A stretch of 64,000 bases of DNA from Streptomyces sp. R33 (GTDB lineage: Bacteria > Actinomycetota > Actinomycetes > Streptomycetales > Streptomycetaceae): contig NZ_CP165727.1 in assembly GCF_041200175.1 (NCBI RefSeq), positions 4,042,501 to 4,106,500 on the forward strand. The letters are read 5' to 3'. Position numbers and translations under genes: made by a program. Below the pieces are notes generated by a model, which was not told where the DNA came from, searched no databases, and saw only the letters and a list, made by a program, of their open reading frames with translations. This document shows, piece after piece, positions 14,645 to 23,251 of this stretch (positions within the stretch are counted from its first letter, which is position 1; every line of letters begins with the position of its first letter).

Positions 14645-16048
14645 ATGGCTGCCCGTACATCTCGTTCATCCGCCAAGGACCGGCCGTCCTACCGCTGCTC
14701 CGAGTGCGGGTACACGACCGCGAAATGGCTCGGGCGGTGCCCCGAGTGCCAGGCGTGGGGCACCGTCGAGGAGATGGGCGGCGCGCCCGCGGTACGGACC
14801 ACCGCCGCCGGGCGGGTCTCGGCGCCCGCGCTCCCGATCGCGCAGGTCGACGGCCGGACGGCGACCGCCCGCAGCACCGGTGTGGACGAGCTGGACCGGG
14901 TCCTCGGCGGCGGGCTCGTGCCCGGCGCCGTCGTCCTGCTGGCCGGCGAGCCGGGCGTCGGGAAGTCGACGCTGCTGCTGGACGTCGCGGCGAAGGCGGC
15001 CAGCGAGGCGCACCGCACCCTCTACGTCACGGGTGAGGAGTCGGCGAGCCAGGTGCGGCTGCGGGCCGACCGGATCAAGGCGCTGAACGACCACCTGTTC
15101 CTCGCCGCCGAGACCGACCTGTCCGCCGTACTGGGCCACCTCGACGCCGTGCAGCCCTCGCTGCTGATCCTGGACTCCGTACAGACCGTGGCCTCGCCCG
15201 AGATCGACGGCGCGCCCGGCGGCATGGCCCAGGTCCGCGAGGTGGCCGGGGCGCTGATCCGGGCCTCCAAGGAACGCGGGATGGCCACCCTGCTGGTCGG
15301 GCACGTCACCAAGGACGGGGCGATCGCCGGCCCGCGGCTGCTGGAGCACCTGGTGGACGTGGTCCTCAGCTTCGAGGGCGACCGGCACGCGCGCCTGCGC
15401 CTCGTACGCGGCGTCAAGAACCGGTACGGGGCCACCGACGAGGTGGGCTGCTTCGAACTGCACGACGAGGGGATCACCGGGCTCGCCGACCCGAGCGGGC
15501 TGTTCCTGACCCGGCGCGCGGAGGCCGTCCCCGGGACCTGCCTGACGGTGACGCTGGAGGGCAAGCGCCCGCTGGTCGCCGAGGTGCAGGCGCTGACCGT
15601 GGACTCGCAGATCCCCTCGCCCCGGCGGACCACCTCGGGCCTGGAGACCTCCCGCGTCTCGATGATGCTGGCGGTCCTGGAGCAGCGCGGCCGGATCACC
15701 GCGCTCGGCAAGCGCGACATCTACTCCGCCACCGTGGGCGGGGTGAAGCTGACGGAGCCCGCCGCCGACCTGGCGATCGCGCTGGCGCTGGCCTCGGCGG
15801 CGAGCGACGTGCCGTTGCCGAAGAACCTCGTCGCGATCGGGGAGGTCGGCCTCGCGGGCGAGGTGCGCCGCGTGACCGGAGTGCAGCGGCGCCTCGCGGA
15901 GGCGCACCGGCTCGGCTTCACGCACGCCCTGGTGCCGGGCGACCCCGGGAAGGTGCCGGCCGGGATGAAGGTCACCGAGGTCGCGGACATGGGAGACGCG
16001 CTGCGGGTCCTGCCGCGCGGGCGGTCGCGGGCGTCGGCCAAGGAGTAG
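14645..16048 (+). CDS. radA: DNA repair protein RadA (Sms)
   Basis: A RecA-like ATPase that promotes branch migration and processing of recombination intermediates. The 467-aa protein has the N-terminal zinc finger (YRCSECGYTTAKWLGRCPECQAW), Walker A GEPGVGKST, Walker B LLILDSVQT, the RadA-specific KNRYGAT motif and a C-terminal Lon-protease-like domain (DLAIALALASA and GEVGLAGEVRRV). The ATG at 14645 is chosen because the conserved sequence begins about 12 residues later; an in-frame start three codons earlier is possible. disA follows on the same strand with a 150-bp gap, a pairing also seen in Firmicutes, where RadA modulates DisA; functional coupling is therefore likely. Confidence 0.97.
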   Translation: MAARTSRSSAKDRPSYRCSECGYTTAKWLGRCPECQAWGTVEEMGGAPAVRTTAAGRVSAPALPIAQVDGRTATARSTGVDELDRVLGGGLVPGAVVLLAGEPGVGKSTLLLDVAAKAASEAHRTLYVTGEESASQVRLRADRIKALNDHLFLAAETDLSAVLGHLDAVQPSLLILDSVQTVASPEIDGAPGGMAQVREVAGALIRASKERGMATLLVGHVTKDGAIAGPRLLEHLVDVVLSFEGDRHARLRLVRGVKNRYGATDEVGCFELHDEGITGLADPSGLFLTRRAEAVPGTCLTVTLEGKRPLVAEVQALTVDSQIPSPRRTTSGLETSRVSMMLAVLEQRGRITALGKRDIYSATVGGVKLTEPAADLAIALALASAASDVPLPKNLVAIGEVGLAGEVRRVTGVQRRLAEAHRLGFTHALVPGDPGKVPAGMKVTEVADMGDALRVLPRGRSRASAKE

Positions 16049-16200
16049 GCGCTGGTGACAGGGGTATGAGGAGGCCCGTACGGGGTCCCTCAGGAGCGCA
16101 CCTGGCCAAGCCACGGCGGGCGCGCAGCGCACGCCGGTAGACTTTGTGCTGGTCCGCCCGGCTGTACGCAGGCGGCGCAACCCGCGACCGGAGGAGTGCA

Positions 16201-17325
16201 GTGGCAGCCAAGGACGGGGCAGCAGCATCCGGAAAGTCGGGCGCCGGCTCCAAGCAGGAGGCCATGATGCGCGCCTCGCTGAGCGCGGTCGCACCTGGTC
16301 AGCCCCTGCGCGACGGTCTGGAACGGATCGTCCGCGGCAACACCGGTGGCCTCATCGTCCTCGGGATGGACAAGACCGTCGAGGCGATGTGCACGGGCGG
16401 TTTCGTCCTGGATGTGGAGTTCACCGCGACCCGGCTGCGCGAGCTGTGCAAGCTCGACGGTGCGCTGATCCTGGACAAGGACATCACCAAGATCCTGCGG
16501 GCCGGCGTCCAGCTGGTGCCGGACGCGTCGATCCCGACGGAGGAGACGGGCACCCGTCACCGCACCGCGGACCGCGTCTCGAAGCAGTGCGGCTTCCCGG
16601 TGGTGTCGGTGTCGCAGTCGATGCGGCTGATCGCGCTGTACGTGGACGGGGAGCGCCGGGTCCTCGAGGAGTCCGGGGCGATCCTGTCGCGGGCGAACCA
16701 GGCGCTGGCCACGCTGGAGCGGTACAAGCTGCGGCTCGACGAGGTCGCGGGCACGCTGTCGGCGCTGGAGATCGAGGACCTGGTCACGGTGCGCGACGTG
16801 ACGGCGGTCGCGCAGCGGCTGGAAATGGTGCGCCGCATTGCCACGGAAATCGCGGAATACGTGGTCGAGCTGGGCACGGACGGGCGACTGCTGTCGCTCC
16901 AGCTGGACGAGCTGACCGTCGGCATCGAGCAGGAGCGGGAGCTGGTGATCCGCGACTACGTGCCGGAGCCGACGGCGAAGCGCTCCCGCACGGTGGACGA
17001 GGCGCTGCCCGCGCTGGACGCGCTGACGCATCCGGAGCTGCTGGAGCTCGGCATCGTGGCACGGGCGCTGGGGTACACCGGCTCGCCGGAGACGCTGGAC
17101 TCGGCGGTGTCCCCGCGGGGGTACCGGCTGCTGGCGAAGGTCCCGCGGCTTCCGGGGGCCATCATCGAGCGGCTGGTGGAGCACTTCGGGGGCCTGCAGA
17201 AGCTGTTGGCCGCGTCGGTGGACGATCTCCAGGCCGTGGACGGCGTGGGCGAGGCGCGGGCGCGCAGTGTCCGCGAGGGCCTGTCCCGTCTGGCGGAGTC
17301 GTCGATCCTCGAGCGCTACGTCTAA
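16201..17325 (+). CDS. disA: DNA integrity scanning protein DisA, c-di-AMP synthase
   Basis: Condenses two ATP into cyclic di-AMP and scans DNA for branched structures. The 374-aa protein has the DAC catalytic domain (about 25-150) with the DGALILD and TRHRTAD motifs, a helical spine, and C-terminal helix-hairpin-helix DNA-binding repeats (LLAKVPRLPGAIIERLVEHFG and LQAVDGVGEARARSVREGL). The GTG at 16201 has a GGAGGAG ribosome site; the length then equals the Streptomyces family. It lies just downstream of radA. In Streptomyces c-di-AMP controls osmotic balance and cell-wall hydrolase genes, which makes the M23 peptidase gene 7 kb away of interest. Confidence 0.97.
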   Translation: MAAKDGAAASGKSGAGSKQEAMMRASLSAVAPGQPLRDGLERIVRGNTGGLIVLGMDKTVEAMCTGGFVLDVEFTATRLRELCKLDGALILDKDITKILRAGVQLVPDASIPTEETGTRHRTADRVSKQCGFPVVSVSQSMRLIALYVDGERRVLEESGAILSRANQALATLERYKLRLDEVAGTLSALEIEDLVTVRDVTAVAQRLEMVRRIATEIAEYVVELGTDGRLLSLQLDELTVGIEQERELVIRDYVPEPTAKRSRTVDEALPALDALTHPELLELGIVARALGYTGSPETLDSAVSPRGYRLLAKVPRLPGAIIERLVEHFGGLQKLLAASVDDLQAVDGVGEARARSVREGLSRLAESSILERYV

Positions 17326-17331
17326 AGCGCC

Positions 17332-17401
17332 GGCGGGGCCGGAACAGGCCCGGGCGCCCCGGGGGCGGCGGGGCCGGAGCAGCCCCGGGCGCCCCCCACG
17401 G
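17332..17401. repeat. Two-copy 35-bp tandem repeat after disA
   Basis: Units 17332-17366 and 17367-17401 both begin GGCGGGGCCGGA and share GCCCGGGCGCCCC or a close variant. The array fills the convergent gap between disA and the gene at 17406. CCCGGG-type dyads in each unit could act as a bidirectional terminator. Confidence 0.7.
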
Positions 17402-17405
17402 GGTG

Positions 17406-18206
17406 CTAGTCCTGCTTGAGGACGAAGGAGGTTCGGGCTACCGGCATGCCCGGGGACTTGACCTCCACCACGTACGTGTCCGGAGCCGCGCTCCCCGCCG
17501 GAGGCGTCTGGCACTGGTCCGCCGCGCTGAACTTCCTGTCCCACTCCAGCGCCTGCTTCGTCTCCCCCTGCGCCGGAACCCGGAAGAACGCGTTGGCCGC
17601 GCCCGACGGGCAGTCCGCCGAGGACCAGACGGCCTTGCTGGTGCTCGCCTGAAGGATGGTCAGGACCGCCTGCTTCGGGCCGAGGTCGACCTTGCAGGTC
17701 GTGCCGGAGACATTGCGGGCGACCAGTTCGAGGCGGGGCTTCTCGCTCGTCTCGTACTCGTTCTTCACGCTCTTGACCTCCCACTGCAGCCCGCTCGGGG
17801 CGCACGTGGGAAGCGGGGAGTCCGCCGGGACCTGGGACGTGGAACCGCCCGGACCGCCGCTGCCGCCGCCCCCGCCGGCGCCGCTGCCGGAACCCGGGCC
17901 CGCTCCCGCGCCCGCCGCCGTGCCCGGAGTGCCGCCCGGTTCGCCGTTCTTGCCGGCGCCGCCGCCCGACTCCGCACGCCCGCCCGGCGCCTGACTGATC
18001 GCCGGCCCCGTCCCCGCAGGTCCCGGGGTGATCGAGGCGACCGGGTCGGGCCCCTTGTCGCCGCCCTTGCCGTTCGTACTCGACTTCCCCCCACCGGAAC
18101 TGACGGTCCATACGGCGAGGAGCGCGAGCAGCGCGACAACGGACGCCAGCACAGCCCTCCGTCGCCAGTAGATGGAGGAGGGGAGCGGCCCGACCGGATT
18201 GCGCAT
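17406..18206 (-). CDS. Membrane-anchored protein with Gly-rich linker, function unknown
   Basis: A 266-aa hypothetical protein. A short cytoplasmic N-terminus is followed by one membrane helix (RAVLASVVALLALLAVWTV, about 17-36), a long Gly/Pro/Ala-rich linker (about 40-130) and an extracellular domain of about 130 residues (PTCAPSGLQWEVKSVKNEYE to the end) with four Cys and a beta-rich pattern resembling DUF4232-like secreted domains. The ATG at 18206 is preferred; a GTG three codons upstream is possible. It is convergent with disA. Nothing in the sequence shows an enzyme; position next to envelope-stress genes suggests a surface role, which is inference only. Confidence 0.85.
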   Translation of the reverse strand: MRNPVGPLPSSIYWRRRAVLASVVALLALLAVWTVSSGGGKSSTNGKGGDKGPDPVASITPGPAGTGPAISQAPGGRAESGGGAGKNGEPGGTPGTAAGAGAGPGSGSGAGGGGGSGGPGGSTSQVPADSPLPTCAPSGLQWEVKSVKNEYETSEKPRLELVARNVSGTTCKVDLGPKQAVLTILQASTSKAVWSSADCPSGAANAFFRVPAQGETKQALEWDRKFSAADQCQTPPAGSAAPDTYVVEVKSPGMPVARTSFVLKQD

Positions 18207-18369
18207 AGATCCCACGGACGGAACTTTACGAGAGTCCGCGGGCCGATCTGCGCCCCACATGCCGCGCAAGCGGCTTGTTCTGCCGATGATCATCCTGCGG
18301 GCGGACGCCCGACCGTCGAGATTCGGCCAAGCGTCCCACGTCGGTCGCGATCGCGTTTGAGTACGGTCG

Positions 18370-18672
18370 GTGAGCACGGACACCTCCGGCCCCTCCCGCG
18401 GCATCACCGATTCCGCCGGCTCCGCACCCGGCTGGGTGCAGTCGGCGTTCGAGGTCCGGACGGAGTACGGACTGCTGCTTTTCGGCCTGCTCTTCACGGC
18501 CGTGTGGTGGCGGGCGCGCGCCCGGGCCGGCCCGCGGGCCCTCGCCCTCACCGGTCCGATCAGTACGATCGCCGCCGCCATGCGGGCGAGCGGAGGGCGC
18601 GCCGCTGTCCGGTTCACCGGCCCGGGCCCCGCGCGGCAGCCCCGAAACGTGCCAGGATGCCGTCTGCCATGA
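18370..18672 (+). CDS. Small predicted membrane protein overlapping mutY
   Basis: A 100-aa hypothetical protein starting at GTG (SSTDTSGPSR-like polar N-terminus). One hydrophobic segment (EYGLLLFGLLFTAVWWRARARAG, about 32-55) is followed by an Arg/Ala-rich C-terminal half. Support for its being real is that its TGA overlaps the mutY ATG as ATGA and that codon position bias is reasonable. Against it, the C-terminal half is low complexity and no family is recognised. It is divergent from the gene at 17406. Confidence 0.5.
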   Translation: MSTDTSGPSRGITDSAGSAPGWVQSAFEVRTEYGLLLFGLLFTAVWWRARARAGPRALALTGPISTIAAAMRASGGRAAVRFTGPGPARQPRNVPGCRLP

Positions 18673-19598
18673 CTGCATCCACCAGCCCTTCCCCCGAGAC
18701 GTTCCCCGACGTGTCCCACGCGCTGCACTCCCCGGTCATCGCCTGGTTCGAGGAGCACGCCCGCGACCTGCCCTGGCGCCGCCCCGAGGCCGGCCCCTGG
18801 GGGGTCATGGTCAGCGAGTTCATGCTCCAGCAGACCCCGGTCAGCCGGGTCCTGCCGGTGTACGAGCAGTGGCTCGCCCGGTGGCCCCGCCCGGCCGACC
18901 TGGCCGCGGAGGCCCCCGGCGAGGCCGTACGGGCCTGGGGGCGGCTCGGCTACCCCCGCCGGGCCCTGCGCCTGCACGGCGCGGCCGTCGCGATAACGGA
19001 GCGGCACGGGGGCGACGTACCGCGGGAGCACGCGCAGCTGCTCGCGCTGCCCGGGATCGGCGAGTACACGGCGGCCGCCGTGGCCTCGTTCGCGTACGGG
19101 CAGCGGCACGCCGTGCTCGACACCAACGTGCGCCGGGTCTTCGCGCGCACCACGACCGGGGTCGAGTACCCGCCGAACGCCACCACGGCCGCCGAGCGGC
19201 GCCTGGCCCGGGCCCTGCTGCCCGACGACGAGGGCACCGCGGCCCGCTGGGCGGCGGCCTCCATGGAGCTCGGCGCCCTGGTGTGCACGGCCAAGTCCCC
19301 GGACTGCTTGCGCTGCCCGGTGGCCGGGCTGTGCGCGTGGAGGCTGGCCGGGAAGCCGGCGCACGAGGGGCCGCCGCGGCGCGGCCAGACGTACGCGGGG
19401 ACGGACCGGCAGGTGCGCGGCAAGCTCCTCGCAGTGCTGCGGGATGCGGTCGGACCGGTTCCGCAGGCGGTGCTCGACACCGTCTGGGACGAGCCCGTGC
19501 AGCGGGCCCGGTCGCTGGACGGGCTGGTCTCCGACGGGCTGGTCGAACCGCTCGCCGGGGGGATGTACCGGCTGCCGCAGGGCCCCGCGGCGAACTGA
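18669..19598 (+). CDS. mutY: Adenine DNA glycosylase MutY
   Basis: Base-excision repair enzyme that removes adenine mispaired with 8-oxoguanine. The 309-aa protein shows the helix-hairpin-helix (LLALPGIGEYTAAAVASFA), the catalytic Asp downstream in HAVLDTNVRRV, the conserved MLQQTPVSRVLPVYEQW, and the iron-sulfur cluster ligands C206-x6-C213-x2-C216-x5-C222. It lacks the NUDIX-like 8-oxoG domain of long MutY proteins, as other actinobacterial forms do. The ATG at 18669 overlaps the stop of the preceding small gene; an ATG four codons earlier is an alternative. It joins radA and disA as a third genome-integrity gene here. Confidence 0.95.
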   Translation: MTASTSPSPETFPDVSHALHSPVIAWFEEHARDLPWRRPEAGPWGVMVSEFMLQQTPVSRVLPVYEQWLARWPRPADLAAEAPGEAVRAWGRLGYPRRALRLHGAAVAITERHGGDVPREHAQLLALPGIGEYTAAAVASFAYGQRHAVLDTNVRRVFARTTTGVEYPPNATTAAERRLARALLPDDEGTAARWAAASMELGALVCTAKSPDCLRCPVAGLCAWRLAGKPAHEGPPRRGQTYAGTDRQVRGKLLAVLRDAVGPVPQAVLDTVWDEPVQRARSLDGLVSDGLVEPLAGGMYRLPQGPAAN

Positions 19599-19835
19599 GG
19601 CGGGCCGGAGGCGAGCTGAGCCGAGCCGGAGCCGCGCCGAGCTGACCCGAGATGAGCTGAGTCGGGGATTCCGTTTGTGTCGGCCAAACCCCAGCTCACG
19701 GCACTGTTACACAACCTATGGGTGTCCGTGCGTCCACCGAAGGCTGGCCCGCACAGGCCCGTGACAACCCCTCCGTACCTTCGAATGCGTAGGACCACGG
19801 GGATGAGCGGTTGCACGGGACGGAGGCGGTCTGAG
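19599..19835 (+). promoter_or_regulatory. sigE operon upstream region
   Basis: This 237-bp gap between mutY and sigE must carry the sigE promoter and, by analogy with S. coelicolor, the site where phosphorylated CseB acts. The first part (19600-19663) is an imperfect low-complexity repeat of GAGCTGA/CCGAG words. The second part is less GC-rich and contains GTTACACAACC and GTGACAACCCC; a TAGGAC hexamer at 19790-19795 could be a -10. I cannot place the promoter with confidence. A GGAGG ribosome site lies 9 nt before the sigE ATG. Confidence 0.45.
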
Positions 19836-20408
19836 ATGGCGCACGGCGAGGTACTCGGATTCGAGGAGTACGTACGCACTCGGCAGGATGCGCTCCTGCG
19901 CAGTGCCCGGCGCCTGGTCCCGGACCCCACGGACGCGCAGGACCTCCTGCAGACCGCGCTGGTGCGCACGTACGGCCGCTGGGACGGCATCGCCGACAAG
20001 TCGCTGGCCGACGCCTATCTGCGCCGCGTCATGATCAACACCCGCACCGAGTGGTGGCGCGCCCGCAAGCTGGAGGAAGTCCCCACCGAGCAGCTCCCGG
20101 ACGCCTCCGTCGAGGACGGCTCCGACCAGCGCGCCGACCGCGCCCTGCTGATGGACATCCTCAAGGTTCTCGCGCCCAAGCAGCGCAGCGTGGTCGTGCT
20201 GCGACACTGGGAGCAGATGAGCACCGAGGAGACCGCCGCCGCGCTCGGCATGTCGGCGGGTACTGTGAAGAGCACCCTGCACCGCGCGCTGGCCCGGCTC
20301 CGGCAGGAGTTGGAGAGCCGGGATCTGGACATGCGCGCGCTGGAGCGCGGTGACCACCGCGGTGACCACACCATCCGGTACGAGGGGCGTGAGCGGTGCG
20401 CGGCCTGA
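19836..20408 (+). CDS. sigE: ECF sigma factor SigE (envelope stress)
   Basis: An extracytoplasmic-function sigma factor that directs RNA polymerase to cell-envelope genes when peptidoglycan is damaged. The 190-aa protein has region 2 (GFEEYVRTRQDALLRSARRL to INTRTEWWRARK) and region 4 (LAPKQRSVVVLRHWEQMSTEETAAALGMSAGTVKSTLHRALARLRQEL), nearly word for word the S. coelicolor SigE sequence as I recall it. No anti-sigma gene is present; SigE is controlled by transcription through the CseB/CseC pair encoded just downstream. The ATG has a GGAGG ribosome site. Its 3' end overlaps cseA by 13 nt and contains a hairpin (20346-20361). Confidence 0.96.
   Translation: MAHGEVLGFEEYVRTRQDALLRSARRLVPDPTDAQDLLQTALVRTYGRWDGIADKSLADAYLRRVMINTRTEWWRARKLEEVPTEQLPDASVEDGSDQRADRALLMDILKVLAPKQRSVVVLRHWEQMSTEETAAALGMSAGTVKSTLHRALARLRQELESRDLDMRALERGDHRGDHTIRYEGRERCAA
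20346..20361 (+). promoter_or_regulatory. Hairpin in the sigE 3' end, possible attenuator before cseA
   Basis: CGCGGT-GACC-ACCGCG forms a 6-bp stem with a four-base loop within the last codons of sigE, followed by a direct repeat of GGTGACCAC. In S. coelicolor most sigE transcripts are known to end between sigE and cseA; here the two genes overlap, so any such terminator must lie inside coding sequence, and this is the best candidate I see. Confidence 0.35.
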
Positions 20409-21085
20409 ACGGCCAAAGCTTGAGCGGCAGAAGTCCGCTGGTGCTGATGTCGGCGGGGACGGTCGTCCTCGTCGGCACAGTGCTGTTGGCGGCCGGATGC
20501 GCCACCGGCGGCACCGGTCTGCGCGACGGCGGCCCGGCCCACACCGAAGCCGTCGCCAAGAGCGGCTCGCCGACGGCCACCCCGCCGGACCACGTCCCGG
20601 CCACCACGGGGGCGTCGGGAGGACCGGCACGGCGGGTCGACGCCGTCGCACTGCTCCGGGCGGACCCGAAGGTCAGCGCCGAGGTCAAGCGGGACCTCAA
20701 GCCCTGCACGGGCAAGGAGTACCCGGTCGACGTGAGCTACGGGAAGGTCACCGGCGGCTCCGTCGTGGACATCGTCGTCAACGTGCTGTCCTGCGCCGAT
20801 GCGCTGGGGCGGGGCTCGTACGTGTACCGGGCGGAGGGCGGGACGTACGAGAATGTGTTCTCGGACGAGCAGCCGCCCGTCTACGCGGAGATCGACCGGG
20901 GCGCCCTGGTGGTCACCAAGCCCGTCTACGGCAAGAGCGACGCCCTCGCCTATCCCTCGGGCGAGGACGTGATCACGTACCACTGGAACGGGGAGAAGTT
21001 CACCGAGCAGGACCGGGTGCACACCGACTACAGCAACATCGACGGTGCGGTCCAGCCGGCCCCGGCGGTCACCCAGAAGAACTGA
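20396..21085 (+). CDS. cseA: Lipoprotein CseA, negative modulator of the SigE response
   Basis: A 229-aa surface lipoprotein. The N-terminus carries a lipobox LLAAGC with Cys at about position 35, after a hydrophobic stretch (SPLVLMSAGTVVLVGTVLLAA). The mature part is polar with no catalytic motif. In S. coelicolor loss of CseA raises sigE expression, so it dampens signalling to the sensor kinase CseC, outside the membrane. The GTG start has GAGGGG upstream and overlaps the end of sigE by 13 nt. cseB follows after about 80 nt. Confidence 0.92.
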   Translation: MRGLNGQSLSGRSPLVLMSAGTVVLVGTVLLAAGCATGGTGLRDGGPAHTEAVAKSGSPTATPPDHVPATTGASGGPARRVDAVALLRADPKVSAEVKRDLKPCTGKEYPVDVSYGKVTGGSVVDIVVNVLSCADALGRGSYVYRAEGGTYENVFSDEQPPVYAEIDRGALVVTKPVYGKSDALAYPSGEDVITYHWNGEKFTEQDRVHTDYSNIDGAVQPAPAVTQKN

Positions 21086-21166
21086 CCCCGAAGACCCGAA
21101 AACCGAGAAGAACCGACGGACGAACCGGCGGACCGAAGAAGCGAAGAACCGAGGCGAGGCTCCCGC

Positions 21167-21880
21167 ATGGCCGAGACCCATGTCCTGTTCGTGGAGGACG
21201 ACGACGTCATCCGCGAGGCCACGACCCTGGCGCTGGAACGCGACGGGTTCGTGGTCACCGCCATGCCCGACGGCCTGTCCGGCCTGGAGTCCTTCCGGGC
21301 CAACCAGCCGGACATCGCGCTGCTCGACGTGATGGTGCCCGGCATGGACGGCGTGAGCCTGTGCCGCCGGATCCGCGACGAGTCCACCGTGCCCGTGATC
21401 ATGCTGTCGGCGCGCGCCGACTCCATCGACGTCGTCCTCGGCCTGGAGGCGGGCGCCGACGACTACGTCACCAAGCCGTTCGACGGCTCGGTCCTCGTCG
21501 CCCGGATCCGCGCCGTGCTGCGCCGCTTCGGCCACGCCGGCGGCCCGCAGAACGGACGGCCGGGGGCGAACGGCGAGGACGGCTCCGAGGAGCGCGGGGT
21601 GCTGGTCTTCGGCGACCTGGAGGTCGACACCGAGGGCATGGAGGTCCGCAGGGCCGGCGCCCCGGTGGCGCTGACGCCCACCGAGATGCGGCTGCTCCTG
21701 GAATTCTCCTCCGCGCCCGGCACCGTTCTCTCGCGCGACCGCCTGCTGGAGAGGGTCTGGGACTACGACTGGGGCGGCGACACCCGCGTCGTGGACGTCC
21801 ACGTCCAGCGGCTGCGCACGAAGATCGGACAGGACCGCATCGAAACGGTCCGAGGATTCGGATACAAGCTCAAGGGATGA
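21167..21880 (+). CDS. cseB: Response regulator CseB (OmpR family)
   Basis: A 237-aa two-component response regulator that activates the sigE promoter. The receiver domain (about 5-118) has the acidic pocket EDDD, the phospho-acceptor Asp54 in ALLDVMVPGMDG and the Lys in VTKPFDG. The C-terminal winged helix (about 145-235) is of OmpR/PhoB type (LTPTEMRLLLEFSSAPGTVLSRDRLLERVW, VDVHVQRLRTKIG). An insert of about 25 Gly/Asn-rich residues links the domains. The ATG has GAGG 7 nt upstream. Its TGA overlaps the cseC ATG (ATGA). Confidence 0.96.
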   Translation: MAETHVLFVEDDDVIREATTLALERDGFVVTAMPDGLSGLESFRANQPDIALLDVMVPGMDGVSLCRRIRDESTVPVIMLSARADSIDVVLGLEAGADDYVTKPFDGSVLVARIRAVLRRFGHAGGPQNGRPGANGEDGSEERGVLVFGDLEVDTEGMEVRRAGAPVALTPTEMRLLLEFSSAPGTVLSRDRLLERVWDYDWGGDTRVVDVHVQRLRTKIGQDRIETVRGFGYKLKG

Positions 21881-23190
21881 GGCGCTTCACCCTCCGTACG
21901 GGGATCCGCTGGAAGATCACGCTCGCCATCGCCGCCGTCGGCGCGCTCGTCGCCGTGGCACTGAGCCTGGTCGTGCACAGTGCTGCCCGCGTCTCGATGC
22001 TCGAGAGCGCCCGCGACGCGCAGCTGGCCAACGTCAACGTCATCGCCCGCTTCGTCGAAGCCGGGCGCAAGCCGGCCCTGGGGGCCAAGGTCAACGACCC
22101 CGAGCTGCCCGCTGCGCTGCGCGAGAAGGCGCGGTCGGGGCGGCGCGGCACGTACATCCAGGAGTCGCGCAAGGGCGTGCCGGAGGTGTGGGCCGCGGTG
22201 CCGCTCGGGAACGGGCAGGTGCTGTCGCTGCACAGCGAGTTCAAGGAGAGCGCCAACATGGTGCGCGACCTGGACCGGGCCCTGGTCGTCGGGTCGATCT
22301 CCGTCGTCGTCGCGGGCGCCGCGCTCGGTGTGCTCATCGGCGGGCAGATCTCGAGCCGGCTGCGCAAGGCCGCGGCCGCTGCGCAGCGGGTGGCGCACGG
22401 GGATCCCGACGTACGGGTGCGGGATGCGGTCGGGGGCGTCGTACGCGACGAGACCGACGACCTCGCGCGGGCCGTGGACGCCATGGCGGATGCGCTCCAG
22501 GAGCGGCTGGAGGCCGAGCGGCGGGTGACCGCGGACATCGCGCACGAGCTGCGGACCCCGGTGACGGGCCTGCTCACGGCGGCGGAACTGCTGCCTCCGG
22601 GGCGGCCGACCGAGCTGGTGCGGGACCGGGCGCAGGCGATGCGGGCGCTGGTCGAGGACGTACTGGAGGTGGCCCGGCTGGACAGCGCGTCCGAGCGGGC
22701 GGAGCTCCAGGACGTGGCGCTGGGCGAGTTCGTGAGCCGGCGGGTGACCTCGCTGATGCCGGAGGCTTCGGTACGGGTGGTCGCGGACGAGATCGTCAGC
22801 ACCGACCCGCGGCGGCTGGAGCGGATCCTGGGCAACCTGCTGGCCAATGCCTCGCGGTACGGGCAGCCGCCGGTCCAGGTGGACATCGAGGGCCGGGTCG
22901 TCCGGGTCCGGGACCACGGGCCGGGCTTCCCGGAGGCGCTGCTGCGCGAGGGGCCGAGCCGGTTCCGGACCGGGTCGACGGACCGCGCCGGGGTGGGGCA
23001 CGGCCTCGGGCTGACCATCGCGGAGGGGCAGGCGCGGGTGCTGGGCGCCCGGCTGACGTTCCGCAACGTGGCGGCTCCGGGCGGCGCGGACCGCGAGGGA
23101 GCGGCGGCCGGAGCGGTGGCGGTGCTGTGGCTGCCGGAGCACGCGCCGACGGCCACGGGAAGCTTCCCGGTCGTCAAGGTGCAGAGCTGA
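21877..23190 (+). CDS. cseC: Sensor histidine kinase CseC
   Basis: A 437-aa membrane sensor kinase that detects cell-wall stress and phosphorylates CseB. It has two membrane helices (about 14-36 and 130-152) flanking a sensor domain of about 90 residues, a HAMP linker (SSRLRKAAAAAQRVAHGDPDVRV), the HisKA domain with phospho-acceptor His223 in DIAHELRTPVTGLL, and an ATPase domain with ILGNLLANASRYG (N box), VRDHGPGFP and GVGHGLGLTIAEG. It is translationally coupled to cseB. The downstream gene begins 61 nt after the stop. Confidence 0.96.
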   Translation: MRRFTLRTGIRWKITLAIAAVGALVAVALSLVVHSAARVSMLESARDAQLANVNVIARFVEAGRKPALGAKVNDPELPAALREKARSGRRGTYIQESRKGVPEVWAAVPLGNGQVLSLHSEFKESANMVRDLDRALVVGSISVVVAGAALGVLIGGQISSRLRKAAAAAQRVAHGDPDVRVRDAVGGVVRDETDDLARAVDAMADALQERLEAERRVTADIAHELRTPVTGLLTAAELLPPGRPTELVRDRAQAMRALVEDVLEVARLDSASERAELQDVALGEFVSRRVTSLMPEASVRVVADEIVSTDPRRLERILGNLLANASRYGQPPVQVDIEGRVVRVRDHGPGFPEALLREGPSRFRTGSTDRAGVGHGLGLTIAEGQARVLGARLTFRNVAAPGGADREGAAAGAVAVLWLPEHAPTATGSFPVVKVQS

Positions 23191-23251
23191 TCGCGAGCGG
23201 ATCGGGACCGGGCCGTACGGCTGTGCGGACCGGTGTTTTAGCATCCGTGGC

